Assembly (NCBI GenBank): GCA_017883075.1
Contig: JADGOI010000014.1
Span: 1-34,714 of the forward strand
Source of the DNA: Acidimicrobiales bacterium
GTDB taxonomy: Bacteria > Actinomycetota > Acidimicrobiia > Acidimicrobiales > RAAP-2
Direction: 5' to 3'
Length of the DNA: 34,714 nucleotides
Shown here: one piece after another, positions 1 through 8,693 of the stretch
Numbering within the stretch: position 1 is the first letter of the stretch
Layout of the letters: the number at the start of each line of letters is the position of its first letter
Notes under the pieces: generated by a model
Database searches by the model: none
Told to the model about the DNA's origin: nothing
What the model saw: only the letters and a program-made list of their open reading frames with translations
Made by a program: the position numbers and the translations under genes

Positions 1-2
1 TC

Positions 3-779
3 GCCTTCTACTCGGGCCTTGCGGTCCTGCTCCTCGCGGTTGAGTCGCCGATCGATTACTGGGCGAGCGACTACTTCTTCGTGCACATGCTCGAGCACCT
101 CCTCATCGCCTTCTACGCGCCGATCCTGATCGTCCTCGGTGCTCCGTGGATCCCCCTTCTCTTCGCGTTACCGGTAGGTGCTCGCAGAAAGGTGGGTCGC
201 TTCTTGATCCTCGGGCCCTGGTCACGGCTTCTTCGACGGGTCGGAAGATTTGTCACCGATCCATGGTTCGCCCTGATCTCCTTCAACGTCGTCATGGTCG
301 TCTGGCACTTTCCGGCCGTTTTCGACTTGTCCGAGCGCAACCAGACCGTTCATATCTGGCTGATGCACGGGAGCTTCTTCATCACCGGCGTGCTCTTCTG
401 GCTGCAGATCATCCCCTCGCACCCCTTCAGGTTGAAGGCCAGCCCGATCTGGCAGGCCGGAGCGATAGTCGGTACGAACATCGTGATGTTCGTGCTGGCC
501 ATGGCCCTGAGTATTTTCAGCGCGTCGAGTTGGTACTCGGTGTATGCACACCTACCCGGCGTGAATTTGGCACCCTTCGCCGACCAGCAGATCGGCGCCG
601 CCATCCTCTGGGTCTGTGGTGACTTCTGGGCGGTGCCGGCCCTCATTGTGGTGATCAAGCGGGCGATCGACCAGGAGGGATCAATCTCCAATGTGCTCGA
701 GCGGCTTTCGCACCGCACCGCCGCACCGGCCGTCCACGATCTGCGTCCGCAACGGACCAACACTGCCGACCGGACCTAG
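3..779 (+). CDS. ctaG: CtaG-like cytochrome c oxidase assembly protein (caa3-type CtaG family), 5'-truncated by window edge
   Basis: Frame stays open upstream of the called GTG at 81 ([49 protein letters not shown]); polytopic membrane protein with HMLEHLL, LGAPW and ADQQ..G motifs; beside cox genes. Confidence 0.82.
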   Translation, partial: AFYSGLAVLLLAVESPIDYWASDYFFVHMLEHLLIAFYAPILIVLGAPWIPLLFALPVGARRKVGRFLILGPWSRLLRRVGRFVTDPWFALISFNVVMVVWHFPAVFDLSERNQTVHIWLMHGSFFITGVLFWLQIIPSHPFRLKASPIWQAGAIVGTNIVMFVLAMALSIFSASSWYSVYAHLPGVNLAPFADQQIGAAILWVCGDFWAVPALIVVIKRAIDQEGSISNVLERLSHRTAAPAVHDLRPQRTNTADRT

Positions 780-971
780 GGCCAGGCCAGAACCTGTTCG
801 GACCATGCGATGAATAGGTGCTTGACCAGCACCCTTGGTCGGCATACTGTCGGTCTCACCTTTTAGATTCTTCACGAAGTTTTAGGTAACGTCCGGCGTC
901 TGGATAGAAGCAGGCACGGGAGGGTCCGAGGTCGGGCCTGATCGAGTCCTCGACGGCATGAGGGGTACTGG

Positions 972-1649
972 ATGTCATTTGGGGGAAGGCTTTCCGTGGT
1001 CCTCGGACTCTTCGTCGTTGCCGCGGGGTTGGCTGTCTGGGCCGTGGTGGGCTTTATGCTCCCGACGACACCGACCGTCGACTTCACCGCCGCGCAGCCA
1101 TCGGGTGCCCCGGTGGACCTGACCGTGCAGACGGTGGGCACGATCGGATTCGGGGCACATCCCACATGGGTCTCGTACCTGGTGAAGAACCCGAGTGGCC
1201 AGTGGGTCCACTCGACCGTTTGGAAGGTGCCGGCGCATACCCGCATCAACCTGACCATCGAGCAGTACGACTCGGGGAGCCCCCTCCGCAATCAACAGTG
1301 GGGCCTCGTGGCCGGAACCACAGGCGGCGTCGCGACTCTCAATGGCAAGCCGATCGCTTTGTACGACTCCAACAGCGGCAACGGAGTTGGCCACACGTTT
1401 TCGATCCCGACCCTCGGAATCAGCGTTCCCTTGGTCGGTATAGCGGACGACGCCAAAAATCCCTGTAGTCAGGCACCGTGTACCACCGACTTTGACCACA
1501 ACGTCATCAAAGTCTCGTTCGTGACACCGGGGCCCGGTGAGTATCCGTGGCAGTGTTACGTGCCTTGCGGCTTGGGCTTCTTGTACGGAAATGGGGGACC
1601 CATGAGCACCCTTGGATACATGGGCGGCTTCCTGGATGTCACAGCGTGA
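972..1649 (+). CDS. Membrane-anchored cupredoxin-like protein with degenerate CuA-like loop (CYVPCG...GPMSTLGYMGGFLDV)
   Basis: N-terminal TM anchor, beta-rich periplasmic domain, C-x3-C-G loop near C-terminus; overlaps coxII start (GTGA). Confidence 0.7.
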   Translation: MSFGGRLSVVLGLFVVAAGLAVWAVVGFMLPTTPTVDFTAAQPSGAPVDLTVQTVGTIGFGAHPTWVSYLVKNPSGQWVHSTVWKVPAHTRINLTIEQYDSGSPLRNQQWGLVAGTTGGVATLNGKPIALYDSNSGNGVGHTFSIPTLGISVPLVGIADDAKNPCSQAPCTTDFDHNVIKVSFVTPGPGEYPWQCYVPCGLGFLYGNGGPMSTLGYMGGFLDVTA

Positions 1650-2623
1650 CCATCGACAACGCAGAATCTGAGGGCCAGGGCGTGGCGGCAGAGGCGGTGA
1701 TCGCACAGCCAGGCAAGGAACCTCGCCACATCTGGCGCATGGTCGCCATCTGGCTGGTCCTCTCCGCCGTTCTCGACCCCCTCTTCTATATTCTGGTTGG
1801 GCCCCACGTTCCCCCGGGGACGATGACCTCCGCGGCGAAGGACAATCAGTTCGACTTCAATATCCTGTTGGTGGCTGCCCTTCCGGTGTTTCTGGCGGTG
1901 TGGGTCTACCTCGCCTACTCGGCGGTGGTGTGGAGAGCTTCCCGCAAGGGTGCTCCTGAGCCGGTCGGAGGGGCGCAGGCCCGGACCCATCTCGGCGTGC
2001 AGGTCGGGTGGATCGTCACCACCACCGTGATCGTGCTCGGACTGTTCGCCTTCGGCACGGTCGAAGTGATCACCAAAGCCGGTTCCGGCGGAGGTGAAGG
2101 GCCCAATCCGATCTGGACTCCCACGTCGGCCACCATCCTGCCGGTGCAGGTCATCGCCCAGCAGTGGAAATTCACCTACCGCTACCCGACCTTCGGGGGG
2201 TTCGAGAGCCAGCAGCTCATTGTGCCCAACAACACCACCATCGCCTTCCACGTCACCTCGCTCGACGTGATCCATGGTTTCTGGGCCTATGAGTTGAGCA
2301 TCAAGGCTGATGCCAATCCCCAGCAGGACAACGTGGCCTACGCAACCACCCGTCAGACCGGAAGTGTGACCGTTCGATGTGAGGAGCTCTGCGGCTTGTG
2401 GCACGGAGCGATGTTCAACTACGGGAAGGTCGTCTCCAAAGCTGCCTTCATGGCCTGGGCGAAATCGACAGAGGCCGGCACTGCCGCCAATACCAAGCTC
2501 TTGCCGCCCTTTGCCTACACGTACGTGCCCGACGCAAACGGCTCCGATGGCGGGTACTACCCCGACAACGTGGATCCCTATAGCAACTCAGAGGTCTACG
2601 GGGCCAAGCCGGCGGCATCGTGA
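1646..2623 (+). CDS. ctaC: Cytochrome c oxidase subunit II
   Basis: CuA motif CEELCGLWHGAM plus DVIHGFW; N-terminal TM hairpin; GTG start at 1646 overlaps the previous stop, preferable to the track start at 1547. Confidence 0.9.
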   Translation: MTIDNAESEGQGVAAEAVIAQPGKEPRHIWRMVAIWLVLSAVLDPLFYILVGPHVPPGTMTSAAKDNQFDFNILLVAALPVFLAVWVYLAYSAVVWRASRKGAPEPVGGAQARTHLGVQVGWIVTTTVIVLGLFAFGTVEVITKAGSGGGEGPNPIWTPTSATILPVQVIAQQWKFTYRYPTFGGFESQQLIVPNNTTIAFHVTSLDVIHGFWAYELSIKADANPQQDNVAYATTRQTGSVTVRCEELCGLWHGAMFNYGKVVSKAAFMAWAKSTEAGTAANTKLLPPFAYTYVPDANGSDGGYYPDNVDPYSNSEVYGAKPAAS

Positions 2624-2738
2624 CACCGACCATCTGTGGATCCCAGTGCACCAGTCCTGCTAATGATCGGAGTGGCCCGTCGATGATCGGACCAATCAGC
2701 TTCAGCCCGGCACCGTTGAAAAAGGTGATGGTCGATCA

Positions 2739-4730
2739 ATGACCGTGACTGCCGAACGCGAGACTGAAGTTGTCTATCCCGACCCCACTCCACCTGTGCT
2801 CGGCGGATTTCAGGGATTGCCTCAGCGGCCCGGTTGGCTAAGCCAGCACCTAGGCACCGCGGCGATCGGAGCAGTGCTCGGGTATCTGCTGGGACACTGG
2901 CTCGGAAACGTCGTTGCCAGCGGTTATACGAACATCGCAGACAGCGGGGTAAACGCCGTGGCGATCACCGGGGGCCTGCTCCTCGGCGTCTTCGGATGGC
3001 TGTTGGGAATCGGCGCGTTGAACTATCCGCTGGCGAAGATGGTCGGCCTCGAACTGCGTCCCGATTATGAGTCGACCAGTTGGACCAGGTATCTGCGCTA
3101 CACCGTCGACCACAAAGTTGTGGGACTTCAGTACGTCATCGGCGTACTCGCATTCCTCTTCACCGGTGGGCTTCTGGCCATGGGGATCCGTACCGAGCTG
3201 CTCTCTCCCTCCAGTCACCTCTTCGGGCCGGGGACCTACATCGCCATCGTGAGCGAGCACGGCACGATCATGATGATGATGGCCACCTCGGTCATCGTGG
3301 GTCCGCTCGGCAACTGGCTGGTGCCGTTGATGATCGGAGCACGGCGAACCGCGTTCCCCAGGGTTGAAGCCTTCAGCTTCTGGATCTTCACTGCCGGGTA
3401 CCTGGTCATCCTCTCTGCCCTCTTCTACGGCGGGTTCCCCACCGGATGGACGGGCTACGCGCCTCTTCAGACCCAGGCCGGTGGAGGCATGATGTCCTAC
3501 CTGGTCGGCTTCGCCGTCATCGGGCTGGGCATGATGGCCGCCGGCTTCAACCTGGCGGTCACCATCATCAACTACCGAGCACCGGGTATGACCTGGAGCA
3601 GGATCCCCATCTTCGTGTGGTCCATCCTCGCCACCTGCGCCCTACTCACCCTGGCTACCCCGACCCTGGTGGCCGCAGGGTTCTTCGGCATCCTCGACCA
3701 CACCGCCCAGACTGCCTTCTTCGTGACCGAACACGGAGGAAGCTCCTTCCTCTGGGAGAACCTCTTCTGGTTCTTCGGCCACCCTGAGGTGTACATCATG
3801 GCCCTCCCCGGGTTCGGGATCGTCTTTGAGATCCTTCCGGTCTTCACGAGGAAGCCACTCTTCGCCTACAAGGTGGCGGCGGCGGGGATGGTGGGAGTCG
3901 CCCTCCTGTCGTTCTTCGTATGGCAGCACCACCTGTTCCAGAGTGGGATCAATCCGGACATGCGGCCGTTGTTCATGCTGACCACCGAGCTCATCTCGAT
4001 CCCGACCGGGTTCATCTACTTGGTGGGCCTGGGAACGCTCTACAAGGCGAAGATCAAGTTCGAAGTACCGATGCTCTTTGCACTGGCCCTCTTCTTTAAC
4101 TTCCTCATCGGCGGGATTACCGGAGTCTTCCTCTCCGATGTCCCGGTCAACGTGACCGTGCACGGAAGCTTCTTCGTCCTGGCCCACTTCCACTACACCA
4201 TCATGGGTGGATTGATCTTCGCCTTCTTCGGAGGCCTCTACTACTGGTTGCCGAAGATGACCGGCAAGACCATGAACAAGAAGCTGGGGCAGATCCACTT
4301 CTGGATCATGTTCATCTTCTTCAATCTGACCTTCTTCCCGATGTTCCTGATCGGCTTGCTCGGCCAGCCTCGTCGGGTATTCGAATATGCGCAGAACCTG
4401 CAGGCGCTCAACGATTTCTCATCGGTCAGCGCGTTCATCCTCGGTGCTTCGTTCCTTGTCTTCGTGGCCAACTTCGTGTGGTCGATCTTCATCAAGCCGA
4501 CTCCGGCGCCGGCCAACCCATGGGACTCGCTCGGACTCGAGTGGCAGACGCCGACTCCTGTCCCGTACTACAACTTTGAACGCATCCCCGTCGTTCTGAG
4601 TGATCCGTATCACTACAGCGAGGAGAACGCTCCCGCTGTCGCCGATCTCGGCGAAGAAGGTGTACTCGTAGCAGCTGGGGCTTCGTCCCCTGCGAGTGTC
4701 GCCGAGGATCCCCGACCGCCGGCCCAATGA
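2739..4730 (+). CDS. ctaD: Heme-copper oxidase (cytochrome c oxidase) subunit I, divergent A-type-like, with N-terminal membrane extension
   Basis: TVDHK, GNWLVPLMIGA, FWFFGHPEVYIMALPGFG, VWQHHLF, AHFHYT, QPRRV motifs; all six His ligands and the cross-link Tyr present. Confidence 0.95.
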   Translation: MTVTAERETEVVYPDPTPPVLGGFQGLPQRPGWLSQHLGTAAIGAVLGYLLGHWLGNVVASGYTNIADSGVNAVAITGGLLLGVFGWLLGIGALNYPLAKMVGLELRPDYESTSWTRYLRYTVDHKVVGLQYVIGVLAFLFTGGLLAMGIRTELLSPSSHLFGPGTYIAIVSEHGTIMMMMATSVIVGPLGNWLVPLMIGARRTAFPRVEAFSFWIFTAGYLVILSALFYGGFPTGWTGYAPLQTQAGGGMMSYLVGFAVIGLGMMAAGFNLAVTIINYRAPGMTWSRIPIFVWSILATCALLTLATPTLVAAGFFGILDHTAQTAFFVTEHGGSSFLWENLFWFFGHPEVYIMALPGFGIVFEILPVFTRKPLFAYKVAAAGMVGVALLSFFVWQHHLFQSGINPDMRPLFMLTTELISIPTGFIYLVGLGTLYKAKIKFEVPMLFALALFFNFLIGGITGVFLSDVPVNVTVHGSFFVLAHFHYTIMGGLIFAFFGGLYYWLPKMTGKTMNKKLGQIHFWIMFIFFNLTFFPMFLIGLLGQPRRVFEYAQNLQALNDFSSVSAFILGASFLVFVANFVWSIFIKPTPAPANPWDSLGLEWQTPTPVPYYNFERIPVVLSDPYHYSEENAPAVADLGEEGVLVAAGASSPASVAEDPRPPAQ

Positions 4731-5404
4731 GTGGAGACAACGCGGTGACTGATACAGCCGACAAACCCCAGATGTTCACCGAAACTCCCGAGGAGAGGGA
4801 GTTCGAACTGCGCGCTGCAGTCGGTGCCTACTGGTCCGGAGGGCGTCTGCTGATCGGCATGTTCACGTTCCTCTTCGCCTCGCTGGCCTTTGCCTACTTC
4901 TATTTGAGGTCGAACAATGCTGGGCAACTCTGGCGCCCCGGCGGTATAACCGCGCCGACCGGAATCGGTGGGGCAATCTTCGCCGTGGCGGTGGCGTCCT
5001 CACTGCTCGCCATCTACGGACAGGGGCGCCTTCGATCGGGATCGACCCTCGATTGGGAGGTGAGTGGCTGGACAGCGGTCCTCGGAGGACTTGTGGCCAT
5101 CGGACTCCAGATCTGGCAGCTGACCCAGCTTCCCTTCTTCCCCGGATCCAGCGGGTACGCATCGTGCTTCATCGGTTGGGCGGTGATGAACATCATGCTG
5201 CTCGTCAGCGGGGTGTACTGGCTCGAGACCAACCTGGCCCTCTGCATTCGACTGCGTCGCCTCGACGCCGAGGACGGGACACTGGCTACCTCGGTGGGTC
5301 CCGTCGCCCAGCTCTTTCGGGCCAATGTCGAGTCCTGCACGTACTTCTGGGGATTCATGGCGGTGGTGGGCGGCCTGTTCTGGGTGTTCTTCTACCTGAT
5401 CTGA
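4727..5404 (+). CDS. ctaE: Cytochrome c oxidase subunit III
   Basis: Polytopic COX3-like protein; ATGA overlap with subunit I. Confidence 0.88.
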   Translation: MSGDNAVTDTADKPQMFTETPEEREFELRAAVGAYWSGGRLLIGMFTFLFASLAFAYFYLRSNNAGQLWRPGGITAPTGIGGAIFAVAVASSLLAIYGQGRLRSGSTLDWEVSGWTAVLGGLVAIGLQIWQLTQLPFFPGSSGYASCFIGWAVMNIMLLVSGVYWLETNLALCIRLRRLDAEDGTLATSVGPVAQLFRANVESCTYFWGFMAVVGGLFWVFFYLI

Positions 5405-5478
5405 TCAGGACGATTGATCACGAGTAGGGGCAATGGGTATCATTTTGGACACGAAGCGAGAGTGAGGTCGGTAGGCCA

Positions 5479-5595
5479 GTGAGCGTTGCCACAGATAGCT
5501 TCATCGGGCCACAGATACTGACTCTCGCCATTCCCCTCGGCACCCTGTTCGTGGTCTGCCTCTGGGGATTCTTCCAGCGCCAGTCACACCGATGA
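5479..5595 (+). CDS. 38-aa single-TM microprotein (MSVATDSFIGPQILTLAIPLGTLFVVCLWGFFQRQSHR), candidate small oxidase subunit
   Basis: GTG start; hydrophobic segment; stop overlaps ATG of next gene (ATGA); not in supplied ORF track. Confidence 0.65.
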   Translation: MSVATDSFIGPQILTLAIPLGTLFVVCLWGFFQRQSHR

Positions 5596-6437
5596 ACCAA
5601 GGGGCCGCGTCACACCGGTCCCTCGAACCACAGGGCAGCAGAACTTACGAGGCCGATCGCGCATTCCTCTTTGTGGGGGCCGTCATACTGTTCATCGCCT
5701 GCCTGGTCCCACCGTTCTCCTCATACGCTCGGCGTTATGAATTCGTCGAGGCTCTCCAGTTCGCCATATTGGCTGTGGTGGTTCCCGTATTGGTAGTCAG
5801 TGGATCGCCCTGGCGTCTGCTCCGCATTGCTGAACACCTACCTCCAGAGGACCGTGATAATGCGGGCTCGGGGGCGAACTCACTGCGGTTGGTGGACGAG
5901 TTGGCCGCTCATCGGCGGCGCCATCCTGAGGCGCTACGCAGCGTGCTCTTTGCTTCCCTGTTTCTTGCTGGGGTGACGCTCTGGAGGATTCCATTGACGG
6001 TCGATGCCTTAGTCAGGCATCCGTGGTTGGTGGGCGTCGAAGCGGTCACCTTGTTGATGGTCGGCGTCGGCCTCTGGCTCGAGCTGATCGAATCCCCTCC
6101 CCTCTCACCGAGGCTGTCACGACCCAACCGGATCGCCTTGGCCGCTGTCTCCATGTGGACAATCTGGGTCCTCGCCTACCTGGTCGGACTATCGCATGGG
6201 GCGTGGTATCACGCCTACTCGCATCACCCGGGGCAGGGCCTCAGTCTCTCTGCCGACCAGCAGCTGACGACAGGGATGATGTGGTTCGTTTGCGGTTGTG
6301 CATTCATTCCGGTCATCTTCTGGAACCTGATCCGCTGGTTACAGTCGGAGGAGGATCCAGACGCAGAACTGCACCGCCTGGTGCGACAGGATCGAACCCG
6401 GGGTCGCTCATTGGATAGCGGCCAAACCTCGCCGTAA
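5592..6437 (+). CDS. Second CtaG-like cytochrome c oxidase assembly protein
   Basis: Same architecture as gene 1: YEFVEALQFAILAVVVPVLVVSGSPW and WYHAYSHHPGQGLSLSADQQLTTGMMW vs [27 protein letters not shown]. Confidence 0.78.
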   Translation: MNQGAASHRSLEPQGSRTYEADRAFLFVGAVILFIACLVPPFSSYARRYEFVEALQFAILAVVVPVLVVSGSPWRLLRIAEHLPPEDRDNAGSGANSLRLVDELAAHRRRHPEALRSVLFASLFLAGVTLWRIPLTVDALVRHPWLVGVEAVTLLMVGVGLWLELIESPPLSPRLSRPNRIALAAVSMWTIWVLAYLVGLSHGAWYHAYSHHPGQGLSLSADQQLTTGMMWFVCGCAFIPVIFWNLIRWLQSEEDPDAELHRLVRQDRTRGRSLDSGQTSP

Positions 6438-6475
6438 GCGGTTGTGGCGTCGAAGTCAGCTGTTGGGGACGGCGA

Positions 6476-7150
6476 TCAGGTGCCGACGAGGTGTGGAAGA
6501 GCCGGCAGGTCGGGCATCGGCAGCTTGGCACCGAGAATCCTGTCGGCCGCTTCCACATAGGCGTCGGCTCGGGCCCGATCCTTGGCAAGCAGGCCCTCCT
6601 GCTTGGTGAGGTCTGCGATCGTCGAAGTACTTCCCGAGTTGACAGAGAGATTTTGGATGTCCTCGATGGCGGCGAGTGCATCGGAGCTTACCCAGAGGGT
6701 GGACACGTCAACCACCTGCCCGATGTTCTTTCCCGCTGGTGAACCCGACGCCTGCACATTGGAGAGGTCGAAGATGTCACTGTTGGTGAACGAGCAGGCG
6801 GTCTGGTCATCTCGCAGCATGGACGGCGTCAGCGATCGATCAGCAGCGGACAATTGACCCGTCTTCATGTCCTGGTAGATGGTGAATGTCTCCTGGATGG
6901 CATAGGCACATCCTCCGACGTCGGTATTGATCTCATGCATGATGCTGGTTTGGTCGGCAATGTCGGCGGAGACGGTGGTGTGGCTGGGCAGATCGACAAT
7001 TACCGAGGCGGCGACGACGACGACGACTGCCGCGGTGACCAGGACCCACGTTCGCTTGTACCAGGCGCCCTTTGTCGGCGTCTCGGCAATGATGCCGTCC
7101 AGATCAAATGGATCCTGGGGATCGGATGGGCTGGCGATGTTGTCGGTCAT
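6476..7150 (-). CDS. Unknown single-TM exported-domain protein, third gene of TlpA/Sco operon
   Basis: TM segment near N-terminus (TWVLVTAAVVVVVAASVIV); ATGA overlap with the Sco-like gene. Confidence 0.75.
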   Translation of the reverse strand: MTDNIASPSDPQDPFDLDGIIAETPTKGAWYKRTWVLVTAAVVVVVAASVIVDLPSHTTVSADIADQTSIMHEINTDVGGCAYAIQETFTIYQDMKTGQLSAADRSLTPSMLRDDQTACSFTNSDIFDLSNVQASGSPAGKNIGQVVDVSTLWVSSDALAAIEDIQNLSVNSGSTSTIADLTKQEGLLAKDRARADAYVEAADRILGAKLPMPDLPALPHLVGT

Positions 7151-8079
7151 GAGGGCCCTCCAACCAGGCTTTCGGCCGCGTGGGCCATCCCTTGGGCGAA
7201 TTTCTGAATGCTGTCGGGGGACAGGGTGTAGATGCCGAAATGATCCTCATTTGCGAACGGGGTGGCGCGCAGTGTCAGCCGGCCACTGGGATCGATGAAA
7301 TACATGATGTCACTGTGGGTGACCACCCGCGTCTTCTTCCCGACCGCAATGGTGATGCCATAACCGGTCCAGATGCGATTGAGATCGGTGACGGGCCCAT
7401 TGAGAAACGTAACGTTCGCCAGGTTCGCGAGGCCAGTCTGGGTCAGGGCGGGTGGGGACGGGACGACGGATGTCTGCAAGGGGTCCGAGTTGACGATCAC
7501 AAAGTCAACCGCGGCAATCCTTGGACCCAGCAGTTGATCGGCTTGGGCGATTTCCTTGGCGAGCACCGGGCAGATGTCGTCGCACGCTGAGTTGAAGAAG
7601 GCAAGGACGGTCACCTTACCCGGGGCGTATGCAAGGGTCCAGGGTTTGCCGTTGGGATCCTGTAGGGAAATTGCGGGGGCTCGGTTGCCGGCTAGTTGGC
7701 TCAGTCCTATGAACGCATTCAGGGACGCGCTGACGGGAGGAGCGCTGGGCGGGGCGGGCGCGGGGGGCGGGGTGTCGCTGGTTCCAGCCAGGGTGGTCGG
7801 CGGGGTGGCGATCAGTGCGCTGACCCCTGCATTGCCGATGAAATGCTCGGTCAGGACACCGCCCACAGCGAGAACCGCGAACCCGGCGATGATCCAATGG
7901 ATGAACTTTCGGGGGACCGGCACTGATCCGGCACGGAGTGCTGCCCCTCGGTCGATAGGTACTTTGCCGGTGGCGAATGCCGTGGCGCGATCCTCGGGCG
8001 AAAGGTGCGCTCGAGGGTGGGCAATCGGTCCGTCAGTCGGCGGCGCCGTGGTTGTCCTGTCCGGGGGATCGCTGGTCAC
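7147..8079 (-). CDS. SCO1/SenC-like copper chaperone / thiol-disulfide protein
   Basis: Membrane anchor, CDDICP (CxxxCP) motif, downstream THSDIMYFIDPSGRL matching the conserved Sco His region. Confidence 0.85.
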   Translation of the reverse strand: MTSDPPDRTTTAPPTDGPIAHPRAHLSPEDRATAFATGKVPIDRGAALRAGSVPVPRKFIHWIIAGFAVLAVGGVLTEHFIGNAGVSALIATPPTTLAGTSDTPPPAPAPPSAPPVSASLNAFIGLSQLAGNRAPAISLQDPNGKPWTLAYAPGKVTVLAFFNSACDDICPVLAKEIAQADQLLGPRIAAVDFVIVNSDPLQTSVVPSPPALTQTGLANLANVTFLNGPVTDLNRIWTGYGITIAVGKKTRVVTHSDIMYFIDPSGRLTLRATPFANEDHFGIYTLSPDSIQKFAQGMAHAAESLVGGPS

Positions 8080-8693
8080 GGCGTCGCCGTCTTGGTGGTC
8101 AGGACAGCTGCCCAGTGGCGCAGAGACGCAAGCGACTGGGCCCCGAACGCCGCATGGACCACCCGGCCGTTCGAGTCGAGGAAGTAGGTGACCGGCAGAG
8201 CATTCAGGAGATAGGAAGTCGCCACGGTTGCGTCACCGTCGACGGCGACGGGATAGGAGGCCTTGGCACCAGCGAGGAGAGTCTGGGCGGCCGATCCGTT
8301 GGAGTCATTCGAATCGACTCCGATGATGGCCACCCGTCCGGCCGACTGAGCGGACAACGCTGCAAATGCGGAGAGTTCGGCCTGGCAATTCCGACACCAC
8401 GAGGCGAAGAAGTTGACGATGGTCGGCTCCCCTCTGGTACCCGCCAGTGAGACCGGTGGCCCCCCACCCAGGCGGGGAAGGACAAAGGCGGGTGCCTCGC
8501 TGCCGATTGCGAGTGTCGCCGGTGGCGTCACCGGGTAGGACACCGAGCGCTGGCTGTGCGGTCGGGTCGCCACGTAGGCGATGAAGCCGATGAGGAAGAG
8601 CGCCGCCAACGCTGCCAGCAATTTCCATACTTGCTCGCCTTTCTTGACCGGCGTCTTCTCGGAGGTCGATCCGGGCTGTTCGGTGAGCATCAT
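8076..8693 (-). CDS. TlpA-like thioredoxin-fold protein
   Basis: TIVNFFASWCRNCQAEL; N-terminal TM; ALPVTYFLDSNGRVV; likely start MMLTEQPG at 8693, not the 8894 track start; ATGA overlap with Sco-like gene. Confidence 0.85.
   Translation of the reverse strand: MMLTEQPGSTSEKTPVKKGEQVWKLLAALAALFLIGFIAYVATRPHSQRSVSYPVTPPATLAIGSEAPAFVLPRLGGGPPVSLAGTRGEPTIVNFFASWCRNCQAELSAFAALSAQSAGRVAIIGVDSNDSNGSAAQTLLAGAKASYPVAVDGDATVATSYLLNALPVTYFLDSNGRVVHAAFGAQSLASLRHWAAVLTTKTATP

Noticed and set aside
2624-2738. ATGATCGGA direct repeats in the spacer between oxidase subunits II and I
   Set aside because: Two 9-bp copies only; no supporting hairpin, promoter or ORF evidence.
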